Assembly (NCBI GenBank): GCA_947498775.1
Contig: CANMLL010000003.1
Location: forward strand, 186,001 to 250,000
Length of the DNA stretch: 64,000 bases
Direction: 5' to 3'
From: an uncultured Aquimarina sp.
Lineage (GTDB): Bacteria > Bacteroidota > Bacteroidia > Flavobacteriales > Flavobacteriaceae
Part shown: positions 9,719 to 18,538 of the stretch, in pieces
How the letters are laid out: the number at the start of each line of letters is the position of its first letter
Position numbering within the stretch: position 1 is the stretch's first letter
Made by a program: the position numbers and the translations under genes
The notes under the pieces: generated by a model
Told to the model about the DNA's origin: nothing
Database searches by the model: none
What the model saw: the letters and a program-made list of their open reading frames with translations, nothing else

Positions 9719-11233
9719 TTACTCATTTATTTCAATTGTTGCTTCATCACTAACAATTAACGTTAAAAATCCTGAAATCACCATACTAACTCCCCCAATT
9801 ATTAATGCATAAATGGTTTCATTACCAAAAAATGTGTTTAGTAGAAAACCTAATATAGAGGCTGCAACAATTTGGGGTATAACGATGAAAAAATTAAAAA
9901 CTCCCATATAATAACCCATTTTTCTTGGTGGTAATGCCCCCGCTAGCATTGCATATGGCATTGATAAAATACTAGCCCAAGCTATTCCCACACCGACCAT
10001 TGATATGATTAACAATTCTGGGGTCTCAAAAATTGTTATTGATAATAAGCCCAAACCTCCTAATACTAAACTAATTAGATGTGTTATTTTTCGACTTGTT
10101 AATCTGGCTAATACCGGAAGTAAAAATGCAACTAAAGCGGCAACACCATTATATACGGCAAAGAGAACGGTCACCCAATCTGCTCCATCATTGTACATCT
10201 GAGAGGTCGGATCAGTAGCTCCATAAATATAACTTGTTACTGCTTGTGTTGTATATATCCACATCGAAAACAGCGCAAACCAAGAAAAGAATTGAACTAT
10301 TGCCAATTGCTTCATTGTTTTTGGCATATATAAAAGGTCTGTCATAATAGTTACGAATCCATTAATCCCTTCTGCCTTTCTAATAAATGCCGCAAGCAAA
10401 AATAATATACCAACAAATAGAATACCTCCCGATAAAATATACAGCTCCTTATCTAACATCAAATAAATGAGAAAAGCATTTAGAATAACGCCAAAAATGG
10501 TCATTATTGTACCCGATTTCATAAGTTTAGCTATTCTATTTTCATTTTCCTGAGAGGTAACTTCTGCTGTAAATTCGGGTTTATGATCTTCAAAAGTTTC
10601 TAATTCTTCGGGAGTATATTCCTTAGAATTAAAAACTGTCCATAATACCGCTAAAAGAAATACAACAGCTCCAATATAAAAGGACCACTTTACAGAATCT
10701 GGTATAACACCTTCTTCTGCAGTATTGCTTATCCCCAGCCAATTAGAAAAAATATAAGGCAATGCAGAACCTACAACTGCTCCTAATCCAATAAAAAAGC
10801 TTTGCATGGCAAAACCTTTGGTTCTTTGGCTTTCAGGCAGGTTATCTCCCACAAAAGCCCTAAATGGTTCCATAGAAATATTAATCGAAGAATCCATGAT
10901 CCATAAGGTACCTATGGCTACCCATAAAGTTGGCGAATTAGGCATTATACATAATGCTATAGAAGACAGGATTGCTCCTACCAAAAAATAGGGTCTTCTT
11001 CTTCCTAATTTAGAATGCCAGGTTCTATCACTGAAATACCCAATTATAGGTTGTACCAACAAACCCGTGATTGGCGCGGCAAGCCAAAAAACAGCCAGCT
11101 CATCAACTTGAGCACCTAAGGTTTCAAAAATTCTCGAAGTATTTGCGTTCTGCAAAGCAAAACCAAATTGAATTCCCAGAAAACCGAAACTCATGTTCCA
11201 AATCTCCCAGAAACTTAACTTACGCTTGTTCAT
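9719..11233 (-). CDS. MFS sugar transporter (SLC45-like, probable maltose)
   Basis: This 504-residue major facilitator protein has about 12 membrane segments and the GPH/SLC45-type N-terminal pattern (NMSFGFLGIQFGFALQNAN and PLIGYFSD-like loops, here GYFSDRTWHSKLGRRRPY). The ATG at 11233 gives the family start MNKRKLSFWEIWNMSFG. An upstream in-frame ATG at 11278 would add 15 atypical residues. It is the first gene of the catabolic operon, upstream of pgmB and maltose phosphorylase, so it probably imports maltose or short maltodextrins across the inner membrane. The -7 box at 11329-11336 and a 17-bp shared element lie in its leader. Confidence 0.87.
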   Translation of the reverse strand: MNKRKLSFWEIWNMSFGFLGIQFGFALQNANTSRIFETLGAQVDELAVFWLAAPITGLLVQPIIGYFSDRTWHSKLGRRRPYFLVGAILSSIALCIMPNSPTLWVAIGTLWIMDSSINISMEPFRAFVGDNLPESQRTKGFAMQSFFIGLGAVVGSALPYIFSNWLGISNTAEEGVIPDSVKWSFYIGAVVFLLAVLWTVFNSKEYTPEELETFEDHKPEFTAEVTSQENENRIAKLMKSGTIMTIFGVILNAFLIYLMLDKELYILSGGILFVGILFLLAAFIRKAEGINGFVTIMTDLLYMPKTMKQLAIVQFFSWFALFSMWIYTTQAVTSYIYGATDPTSQMYNDGADWVTVLFAVYNGVAALVAFLLPVLARLTSRKITHLISLVLGGLGLLSITIFETPELLIISMVGVGIAWASILSMPYAMLAGALPPRKMGYYMGVFNFFIVIPQIVAASILGFLLNTFFGNETIYALIIGGVSMVISGFLTLIVSDEATIEINE

Positions 11234-11298
11234 TAAGTGAAATTTAATTATTACACTGATAAGCGCGTGACTTATCAAAACTTATTTAAATAATTGTA

Positions 11299-11315
11299 GA
11301 AAGTGAAAATATAAG
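11299..11315. promoter_or_regulatory. 17-bp element shared with the susC leader (copy 1)
   Basis: GAAAGTGAAAATATAAG here is identical to 12681-12697. It lies 13 bases past the -7 box of the transporter operon, in the predicted 5' leader, and runs in the opposite orientation relative to the gene compared with the susC copy. The bases on both sides differ between the copies, so the identity is exactly 17 bp. Confidence 0.55.
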
Positions 11316-11328
11316 TTTTGACTAGCGC

Positions 11329-11336
11329 CAAAGATA
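11329..11336 (-). promoter_or_regulatory. -7 box TATCTTTG of the maltose operon
   Basis: A perfect TAnnTTTG match on the minus strand, 95 bases from the transporter ATG. It lies between the lacI stop and the transporter and implies transcription separate from lacI. No -33 TTG is obvious. Confidence 0.6.
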
Positions 11337-11359
11337 TTATAATTTTTGAATTAAAAGGG

Positions 11360-12391
11360 TTACTCTTTTGTTTTTTTTGTGGATTGCCGTTGCACCAAAC
11401 TTGTATCTATTATTACAGTTCTGTATTCTTCGGTTACCTCATCATCTCCTTCCAACTTATCGATAAGTAATTTTGCTGCTCTTATTCCCATATCCTCTCC
11501 GTGTTGGCTGATAGTGGTCAAGCTTGGTATAAAGTGTTTTGAGAGGATCCCGTCTGTAAACCCAATTACTGCAATATCATCTGGTACCTTTTTTCCTTGT
11601 TGGTTTAGAACTTTAATTGCGGCAACTGCAAATAATTCATTTACAGCAAAGACTGCATCTATATCTTTGTCTTTAAGAAATTCTGAAATTTCTGTCTCAC
11701 AATTGTCTATATCTTCTATTTTCAAAATATACTCCTCTCGTTCAGGAATATCATATGCCCTTAACGCCCTTAGATACCCATTAGTTCTAAGTTTTCCAAC
11801 GCTTATATAATCCACGGTGGTAAGAATAGCTATCTTTTTACAGCCTACTGTAAGTAAATGATTTGTTGCAGTTTGAGCTCCTTTAGCATCATCTATAATG
11901 ACCTTGTCACAGACAACTTCATCGATTATTCGGTCAAAAAGCACTACCGGCATCCCTTGACTCATTGTTTCTTCTATATGGTGATAATCCTTTTTGAGTT
12001 GAGTTTCTTTAGCTACTGATAAAATAAACCCATCGGCACTTCCGCTTGCCAACATTTCCATATTGATCACCTCTTTATCAAAAGAATTATTCGAAGAACA
12101 TATAATTACATTGTATCCTTTTTCGTTAGCCACCTTCTCTACCCCCCCGATAACTGTGGTAAAAAAATGGTGTACAATTTCAGGAATAATCACCCCTATT
12201 GTTTTGGTTTTCCTATTTTTAAGACTTAATGCTATATTATTAGGTTTGTAATTATAAAGTTTGGCAAAAGCCTTTACTTTTTGCCGCGTATCTAAACTTA
12301 TTTCTACACTGTCCTTCAAAGCTTTTGACACCGTAGAAATAGAAACATCCAGTTCTTTTGCTATTTGCTTTAACGTAACTTTTTGTTTCAT
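11360..12391 (-). CDS. LacI-family transcriptional regulator (MalR-like)
   Basis: This 343-residue LacI/GalR regulator has an N-terminal helix-turn-helix VTLKQIAKELDVSISTVSKAL at about 4-24, a hinge helix region ending YNYKPNNIALSL, and a periplasmic-binding-protein-like effector domain with the usual TIGVIIPEI start. It should bind DNA as a dimer and sense a sugar or sugar phosphate. It lies between susC (divergent) and the transporter operon (downstream), the expected place for the regulator of both arms. Bacteroides sus uses the unrelated SusR, so this locus follows a different control scheme. Candidate targets are the AAACGTTTTCG cores at 12610 and 3180. Confidence 0.92.
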   Translation of the reverse strand: MKQKVTLKQIAKELDVSISTVSKALKDSVEISLDTRQKVKAFAKLYNYKPNNIALSLKNRKTKTIGVIIPEIVHHFFTTVIGGVEKVANEKGYNVIICSSNNSFDKEVINMEMLASGSADGFILSVAKETQLKKDYHHIEETMSQGMPVVLFDRIIDEVVCDKVIIDDAKGAQTATNHLLTVGCKKIAILTTVDYISVGKLRTNGYLRALRAYDIPEREEYILKIEDIDNCETEISEFLKDKDIDAVFAVNELFAVAAIKVLNQQGKKVPDDIAVIGFTDGILSKHFIPSLTTISQHGEDMGIRAAKLLIDKLEGDDEVTEEYRTVIIDTSLVQRQSTKKTKE

Positions 12392-12609
12392 CTTCTTTTT
12401 AGTTAAAAAATTCTTGAATTTTTAAGAGAATCATGTTTTTGAGACTTAAAAATAGTATAACTCTATGCTACTTGGGCAACAGTCTATTTTGTTAATACTT
12501 ATTTTTCTTTCATTTTTTTGCTCAAAATCCAAAATTCTTTGCGAAAATATATGATATGACTACAATTTCACTTAAAAATTTAACGAAATTTTAAAAGTTT
12601 TCCACACGC

Positions 12610-12620
12610 AAACGTTTTCG
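12610..12620. promoter_or_regulatory. LacI-type operator core upstream of susC
   Basis: AAACGTTTTCG, identical to 3180-3190 upstream of pfkA. The palindromic core is AAACGTTT. It lies 45 bases upstream of the candidate susC -7 box, a distance more typical of activation than of steric repression. Confidence 0.5.
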
Positions 12621-12665
12621 TAAGGTTCTAGCTACATGTACACCAAAATTTAACACAAAATTTAC

Positions 12666-12673
12666 ATACTTTG
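12666..12673 (+). promoter_or_regulatory. Candidate susC -7 box (ATACTTTG)
   Basis: ATACTTTG keeps TTTG but is one base short of TAnnTTTG when read as TACTTTG. It is 55 bases upstream of the susC ATG. Similar TAnTTTG sequences precede the genes at 20216, 35637 and 47585. Confidence 0.35.
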
Positions 12674-12680
12674 GTTGACG

Positions 12681-12697
12681 GAAAGTGAAAATATAAG
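12681..12697. promoter_or_regulatory. 17-bp element shared with the maltose operon leader (copy 2)
   Basis: GAAAGTGAAAATATAAG, identical to 11299-11315. It lies 7 bases past the candidate -7 box, at or just after the predicted transcription start of susC. Confidence 0.55.
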
Positions 12698-12728
12698 ACT
12701 TAAAACAATCAAAAACTAATTTAATTTT

Positions 12729-15653
12729 ATGAAAACATTTACTAAAAGCGCATTGTTTTTATTGTGGTTGATACCGATGAGCTTTTTTGCTCAGTCAACT
12801 GTAACGGGGACGGTGACTGATGCTGGAACTGGTCAACCAATTCCTGGTGTAAATATCATTGTAAGGGGATCCACAAACGGAACATCTTCCGATTTTGATG
12901 GAAATTATTCTTTAAGCAATCTTAACAACGGAGATGTTCTAACGTTCTCTTATGTTGGGTTTATACCCCAGGAAGTTTCTTTTACTGGCCAAGCCTCAGT
13001 AAACATCACATTAGAAGAAGATGCAGCAGAATTGGAACAAGTAGTACTTATTGGTTATGGTACTTCTCGTAAGAAAGATTTAACAGGATCTGTAGCACTA
13101 GTAACATCAGAGGACTTTAATACGGGAAACAATGTAACTGCTGAAAATTTATTCACAGGACGTATTGCAGGGGTCAATATTAATACAAATGGAGGACCAG
13201 CTGGAAACTCTCAAATCAGAATTAGAGGAGGAGCTTCATTGAACGCTTCTAATGATGCACTTATTGTAATAGATGGCCTGCCAATCAATGATCCAGGTGA
13301 TGAAGATAATGGCTCTAGATCCGTATTATCTGCTATTAACCCAAATGATATAGAATCTTTCTCTATTCTTAAAGATGCATCAGCAGCTGCGATTTATGGT
13401 AATCGTGGCGCTAATGGGGTTATTATTATTACTACAAAAAAAGGTAAAAAAAACCTTCGAGTTAGTTTAGACACGCAAACTAGCATTACCACTGCAAATA
13501 GAATTGTCGACGTTTTCTCAGCAGATGAGTATAGGGCTTTAATTGCCGAAAAATTCCCAGATAGAGTTGGTGATTTAGGAAATGCCAATACAGACTGGCA
13601 AGATGAGATATATCGTGATGCTTTTTCTTCTATTCACAATCTCTCACTTAGTGGTTCATTGTTAGATATTCTTCCAACACGTGTGTCAATTGGACGAGCA
13701 GACCAGGAAGGATTAAGAAAAACTTCGAAGTTCGAAAGAACAAATACTTCTCTTTCTTTAAACCCTAGATTGTTTAATAATCATTTAAAGATTGACGTAA
13801 ATGCTAACTTAAATTTCGAAAAGAACAGATTTGCTGAAGGTGTTGAAGGTGATGCCATTACATTCGACCCCACGCAACCAGTATTTGATTCTTCTTCTCC
13901 ATATGGAGGATTCTTCGAATATCGAAATACTGATGGTTTTGCTCGCCCAAATATACAGCGAAACCCAGTGGCTAAACTACTACAAACCAGAAATATTGCT
14001 AATGTGAGAAGGTATTTCGGAAATGTAAAACTTGATTATCAATTACACTTCTTTCCAGATCTAAGAGCAGTATTGAATCTAGGTATGGATACTAGCGAAA
14101 CAAAAAGATTTGAAGAACGATCAACAGAAAGTGCCAACACCTTTAGATCTGAATTTGGAGAATTTAATGGATATAAATCGGACACAGATTTTACTTCAGA
14201 AAACAAACTGTTAGATGCCTATTTAGTATATAACAAAAAAATTGGTGGTTTAGATATAGAAACTACCGCGGGTTATTCTTATCAAAAATTTGAAATAGAA
14301 GAGTTCAAAACTGAAGATCAGCGAGATCCTAATAGACTACCTGAAAGAAATATTGAGCCTGACGTTGTTCTGTTAGCTTATTTTGCTAGAGCAAACTTGA
14401 AATTTAATGATAAATACTTTTTAACAGGTTCGATACGTAGAGACGGTACTTCTAGATTTAGCGAAGACAACAGATGGGGCTACTTCCCTTCTGCATCCTT
14501 TGGATGGCAAATTAGCGAAGAAAGCTTTCTTCAAAATTCATCAACATTAAGTAATCTAAGATTGCGTTTAGGATATGGTATTACAGGACAACAAGATATC
14601 GATCAAGCATACGCTTACATAGAACGATATAGAGGAAGTAATCCTAATACACAATACATATTTAACGGACAAGTAATAAATATTGTTCAAGCTCAGTTTA
14701 GAAATGAAAACATAGAGTGGGAAAAAATAACAGAATACAACGTTGGTTTAGATTATGGATTTTGGAATGATCGGATAAGTGGTGCTATTGATGTTTTTAG
14801 AAAAGAATCTAACGATCTACTTTCACAAGCCCCGGCTCCAGATGCTGTAAACTTTTCTAACCAGGGATTTCAAAATATTGGTAAGTTCGTTACCGAAGGT
14901 ATTGAATTTTCAATTAGCACTGATGTAATACAAAACGAAAATGTTAATTGGAATCTAAGTTATAATGTTACCTATATAGACCAAGAAATAGAAGAATTAG
15001 CTTTTGGTCAGGATATTATCGTAGGTGGTATCGATGGCGGGACAGGAAATAATATCCAAATCCAGAGACAGGGCGAGGCTCCTTTCTCATTTTTTACTTT
15101 TGCTCAAGTTTATGATTCAAATGGAAGACCAATTGAAGGTGCATATGCTGATCTTAATAGGGATGGAGTTGTGGATAACAATGACAGATATGTAGCTGGA
15201 AAACCAGCCGCAGATATCACAATGGGGCTTCAATCAAGTCTGAACTTCTATAATTTTGATTTTAACTTTAACCTTAGAGCAAGTATTGGAAACGACATCT
15301 ATAATAACGTTGCTTCAGGAAATGCTCAAACAGGTAACCTATTTAGAAATGTCTTTAACAATGCCCCTACTTCTTTATTAGAAACTAACTTTTCAAGTAC
15401 TCCAGATGTTATCCTTTCAGATTATTACGTCGAGGATGCATCATTTGTTAGGATGGACAACATAACATTAGGTTATACGATAAGAGACATTATGAAAGGG
15501 GTATCAAGTTTGAGACTATGGACAGGTGTACAAAACGCATTTACGATTACAGATTATTCTGGTCTGGATCCAGAAATTCAGAATGATGGTCGGGATCAAT
15601 CTATTTTTCCAAGAGGTAGAACATTCTTGTTCGGAATTAATTATAAATACTAA
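12729..15653 (+). CDS. susC: SusC-type TonB-dependent outer-membrane transporter
   Basis: This 974-residue SusC/RagA-family protein imports oligosaccharides through the outer membrane using TonB. A signal peptide ends near residue 22 (SFFAQ). It is followed by a carboxypeptidase-regulatory-like domain (TGTVTDAGTGQPIPGVNI, about 25-100), a TonB-box/plug region (GYGTSRKKDLTGSVA onward, about 110-230, with DPGDEDNG and the SILKDASAAAIYGNRGANGVI signature) and a C-terminal beta-barrel ending in the aromatic FGINYKY. It is first in susC-susD-susE-amylase, 12 bases before susD. The neighbouring amylases make an alpha-glucan the probable substrate. Confidence 0.93.
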   Translation: MKTFTKSALFLLWLIPMSFFAQSTVTGTVTDAGTGQPIPGVNIIVRGSTNGTSSDFDGNYSLSNLNNGDVLTFSYVGFIPQEVSFTGQASVNITLEEDAAELEQVVLIGYGTSRKKDLTGSVALVTSEDFNTGNNVTAENLFTGRIAGVNINTNGGPAGNSQIRIRGGASLNASNDALIVIDGLPINDPGDEDNGSRSVLSAINPNDIESFSILKDASAAAIYGNRGANGVIIITTKKGKKNLRVSLDTQTSITTANRIVDVFSADEYRALIAEKFPDRVGDLGNANTDWQDEIYRDAFSSIHNLSLSGSLLDILPTRVSIGRADQEGLRKTSKFERTNTSLSLNPRLFNNHLKIDVNANLNFEKNRFAEGVEGDAITFDPTQPVFDSSSPYGGFFEYRNTDGFARPNIQRNPVAKLLQTRNIANVRRYFGNVKLDYQLHFFPDLRAVLNLGMDTSETKRFEERSTESANTFRSEFGEFNGYKSDTDFTSENKLLDAYLVYNKKIGGLDIETTAGYSYQKFEIEEFKTEDQRDPNRLPERNIEPDVVLLAYFARANLKFNDKYFLTGSIRRDGTSRFSEDNRWGYFPSASFGWQISEESFLQNSSTLSNLRLRLGYGITGQQDIDQAYAYIERYRGSNPNTQYIFNGQVINIVQAQFRNENIEWEKITEYNVGLDYGFWNDRISGAIDVFRKESNDLLSQAPAPDAVNFSNQGFQNIGKFVTEGIEFSISTDVIQNENVNWNLSYNVTYIDQEIEELAFGQDIIVGGIDGGTGNNIQIQRQGEAPFSFFTFAQVYDSNGRPIEGAYADLNRDGVVDNNDRYVAGKPAADITMGLQSSLNFYNFDFNFNLRASIGNDIYNNVASGNAQTGNLFRNVFNNAPTSLLETNFSSTPDVILSDYYVEDASFVRMDNITLGYTIRDIMKGVSSLRLWTGVQNAFTITDYSGLDPEIQNDGRDQSIFPRGRTFLFGINYKY

Positions 15654-15665
15654 AAAACACTAGAA

Positions 15666-17330
15666 ATGAAAATATATAAATCTTTTTTATACGCATTTCT
15701 TTGTATTGGGATTTTAAGCTCATGCGAAGGAGATCTTGATATCGAGCTAGAAGATGATGACGATTTATTGGCTGAAGATGTTTTCAATCAACCAGGAGGA
15801 TATGACAGAGCAATAGCAGGGGTATATGGAAATTTTTCATTAGTTGGCTTAGACGACCCTGGCACATCTAATCTCGCAGGAATTGATGCCGGTACTGGTA
15901 ATTACATCAGAGGATTATTTAATCTACAAAGTTTAGCTTCTGATGAAGTCATCTGGAATTTTGAAAATGATCAAGGTATTCGTCAAATCCAAAGAAATAG
16001 TTGGGATGCCAATAACGTAATAGTTCTTGGGTTTTGGGCAAGAGCGACCTTCGAAATTTCATTGGCAAACGAGTTTTTAAGACAAACCACCGATGAAAAA
16101 CTAGATCAGAGAGGTGAAGATGAATCAACAAGGGCCCAGATTAGAACTTATAGAGCAGAAGCAAGAGTATTAAGAGCTCTAGCAAATTATCATTTGCTAG
16201 ATCTTTTCAGAAGAGCACCTTTTGCTACAGAAAATGATCCTGTTGGGTTTACAAGAGTTCAAGAAATTGCCGGAGCAGATCTATTTAACTATATAGAAAC
16301 TGAGCTACTTGAAGTAGAAAATGATCTTTTAAATGTTAACCCCGGTAATGCAGAACAATATGGTAGAGCAAATAAAGGAGTAGCCAAAATGATTCTTGCC
16401 AAACTATATTTAAATGCAGAGGTATATTTAGGAGAAGGTAATAATCGTTTTGCCGATTGTTTAAGAGTGTGTGAGGAAGTAATTAATAGTGGATACAGCC
16501 TCACACCAAATTACTTAAATAATTTCAACGCAGACAATAATACCAATGGGGCACAAAATGAAATTATTTTCCCTGTAATTGCGGATGGAGTCTCGGTGAG
16601 AAATTTTGGTGGTGCTTCAATTATTATGCAAGGACAACAAAACCCCAGTGGTGATTTCAGACCTGCTCCTGCTGATTTTGGTGTTATCGGTTTTGAAAAC
16701 TTATTTAGAGTTAGGCAAGAACTATCTTTTACTTTTGAAGATGCTCTTTTTGATAACGATGAAAGAAATACTTTAGTAAAGTTCGACGTACCTATCGTTC
16801 CACCAGCAACTCCAACACCACCAAGAGAAAGAGATATAGCAGTAGGGTCAGATTTATTAGACAGATCTTCAGGCTATTTAATGGGAAAGTATTCTAACCT
16901 TACCTCTACAGGAGAACCTGGTCAAGATCAAACTTTTGTAGATACTGATTTTCCATTATTTAGGCTTGCTGATGTATACTTAATGTATGCCGAAGCACAC
17001 TTAGAAAATGGCGGTGGAGATATTGCGACAGCAACGCGATACATCAATTTATTAAGAGAACGTGCTTTTGGTAATACATCCGGAAATATAACTGAAGGAG
17101 AATTAAACCTAGACTTTATTCTAGATGAACGTGCCAGAGAATTGCATTGGGAAGCTCAAAGAAGACAAGATTTGATTCGATTCGAAATCTACACAGGTGG
17201 AGCCTATACTTGGTCCTTTAAAGGAGGGCCTCAAAACGGAACAGCGATTGCCGAAAAATTTAAGGTCTTCCCAGTTCCTGCTTCCAGTAGATCAGCAAAT
17301 CCAAACTTAGGCCAAAATGATGGATTCTAA
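15666..17330 (+). CDS. susD: SusD/RagB-family starch-binding lipoprotein
   Basis: This 554-residue lipoprotein has a signal peptide ending LSSC with Cys20, then an Asp/Glu-rich linker favouring surface export (EGDLDIELEDDDD). The SusD fold shows an N-terminal helical TPR-like part (RAEARVLRALANYHLLDLF around 165-185) and a C-terminal RagB signature (LDERARELHWEAQRRQDLIR). It caps the SusC barrel and binds oligosaccharide. It lies 12 bases after susC. The length is typical. The glycan-binding residues cannot be assigned without a structure. Confidence 0.93.
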   Translation: MKIYKSFLYAFLCIGILSSCEGDLDIELEDDDDLLAEDVFNQPGGYDRAIAGVYGNFSLVGLDDPGTSNLAGIDAGTGNYIRGLFNLQSLASDEVIWNFENDQGIRQIQRNSWDANNVIVLGFWARATFEISLANEFLRQTTDEKLDQRGEDESTRAQIRTYRAEARVLRALANYHLLDLFRRAPFATENDPVGFTRVQEIAGADLFNYIETELLEVENDLLNVNPGNAEQYGRANKGVAKMILAKLYLNAEVYLGEGNNRFADCLRVCEEVINSGYSLTPNYLNNFNADNNTNGAQNEIIFPVIADGVSVRNFGGASIIMQGQQNPSGDFRPAPADFGVIGFENLFRVRQELSFTFEDALFDNDERNTLVKFDVPIVPPATPTPPRERDIAVGSDLLDRSSGYLMGKYSNLTSTGEPGQDQTFVDTDFPLFRLADVYLMYAEAHLENGGGDIATATRYINLLRERAFGNTSGNITEGELNLDFILDERARELHWEAQRRQDLIRFEIYTGGAYTWSFKGGPQNGTAIAEKFKVFPVPASSRSANPNLGQNDGF

Positions 17331-17361
17331 TATTTTAATAAAAAATTTAATTTATACAGTC

Positions 17362-18486
17362 ATGAAAAAGATATCAATATTATTTCTAGCATTCTTTACT
17401 ATGCTAAGCTTCAATTCTTGTTTAGAAGATGAAGAACCAACATTTATTGTTCAAGAAGACCAAGCAACACCACCTACTATTGTAACCGCAAATTCAACAG
17501 TAATTTTGAGTAAAGATGCAGAGGACAATCAGGCTCTTACTGTAGTTTGGAATGATGCAGAATATAATTTCCAAACACCTGTAACATATGATATATTAGT
17601 TGCAGTTGCCGGAACCAATTTTGAAAATGCAATAGATGCCGCATCAACAGTAGAACGCTCTTATACATGGACAGTTAAAGACCTAAATAATCTGGCCATT
17701 AATTCAGGATTGGTTATAGATAAAGAAGGAGCTTTAGAGATTCGTATAGTTTCTTCTTTGGGAAGTAATGGTGGTGTCTCCATGAATTCAAACATTCTGG
17801 CTATAACATTAACACCTTACTCAACTGAAGTACCAAAAATTTGGGTTCCTGGAAGTTATGCTGAAGCCAGTGGATATGGTAGTAATTGGAACCCTAGTGA
17901 TCCTGAAACTCCGGCACTAGCAGCAGAAAACTTTACTAGTCAAAGTTTTGAAGGTTACATCAACTTTGCCGAAGGTAACTCTAACTTTAAGTTTACACCT
18001 ACTAATGTTGATTTTTCAGGTGATTATGGTGACACCGGAGACTCTGATGGATCCTATTCTCAAACTATAGAACAAGAAGGAGAAGTAAATTGTGGATTAC
18101 CAGGGGGAGTACCTGGTTATTATAGAGTAAATGTAGATCTTGAGACTCTTGAATACAAGCTCGAATTAACAGATTGGGCCGTTACTGGTTCTTCTACGCC
18201 GTTAGGTTTTGCTCCAGCAGAAGCAGGTCCGGATCAAGATCATGATTTGACGTATAATAAAGATTCTAAGGTATGGTCTATTACTTTAGATCTTACTCCC
18301 GGAGAAATAAAGTTCAGAGCCAATGATTCATGGTCATTAAATTTTGGAAATGACGATGACGGAGATGGGTCATTGAATGAAGAGGGTTCCAACATTACTG
18401 TAGAAACTGGAGGAACATACATCATTAGCTTAGATCTTAGCAATCCAAGAGCATATACTTACTCTTTAACCCCTGTAACGAATTAA
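17362..18486 (+). CDS. susE: SusE/SusF-type outer-membrane starch-binding lipoprotein
   Basis: This 374-residue lipoprotein starts at MKKISILFLAFF with a lipobox ending FNSC (Cys20). An upstream in-frame ATG at 17317 overlaps susD and lacks a signal, so I chose 17362. A SusE N-terminal domain (VTANSTVILSKDAEDNQALTV, about 40-140) is followed by two repeats of a starch-binding type, around KIWVPGSYAEASGYGSNWNP and a later KVWSITLDLTPGEIKFRAND. In Bacteroides, SusE and SusF bind starch at the surface without hydrolysis. It lies 31 bases after susD, and a hairpin separates it from the amylase. Confidence 0.88.
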   Translation: MKKISILFLAFFTMLSFNSCLEDEEPTFIVQEDQATPPTIVTANSTVILSKDAEDNQALTVVWNDAEYNFQTPVTYDILVAVAGTNFENAIDAASTVERSYTWTVKDLNNLAINSGLVIDKEGALEIRIVSSLGSNGGVSMNSNILAITLTPYSTEVPKIWVPGSYAEASGYGSNWNPSDPETPALAAENFTSQSFEGYINFAEGNSNFKFTPTNVDFSGDYGDTGDSDGSYSQTIEQEGEVNCGLPGGVPGYYRVNVDLETLEYKLELTDWAVTGSSTPLGFAPAEAGPDQDHDLTYNKDSKVWSITLDLTPGEIKFRANDSWSLNFGNDDDGDGSLNEEGSNITVETGGTYIISLDLSNPRAYTYSLTPVTN

Positions 18487-18500
18487 AAAATTAGTATTCA

Positions 18501-18524
18501 AGAGGCTGTTATAAAACAGCCTCT
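18501..18524 (+). terminator. Hairpin between susE and the surface amylase
   Basis: A perfect 10-bp stem, AGAGGCTGTT (18501-18510) with AACAGCCTCT (18515-18524), has a 4-base loop and is followed by AAATTTT. It lies 14 bases after the susE stop and 14 bases before the amylase ATG. It could attenuate amylase expression or stabilise the susCDE mRNA end. Confidence 0.6.
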
Positions 18525-18538
18525 AAATTTTGATAAAT

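Larger units (their letters stand above)
12392..12728. other. Divergent lacI-susC control region
   Basis: A 337-base gene-free stretch. It holds a LacI-type core (12610-12620), a TACTTTG-type -7 box (12666-12673) and the 17-bp shared element (12681-12697). I see no open reading frame, RNA gene or clear terminator in the rest. Confidence 0.7.
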
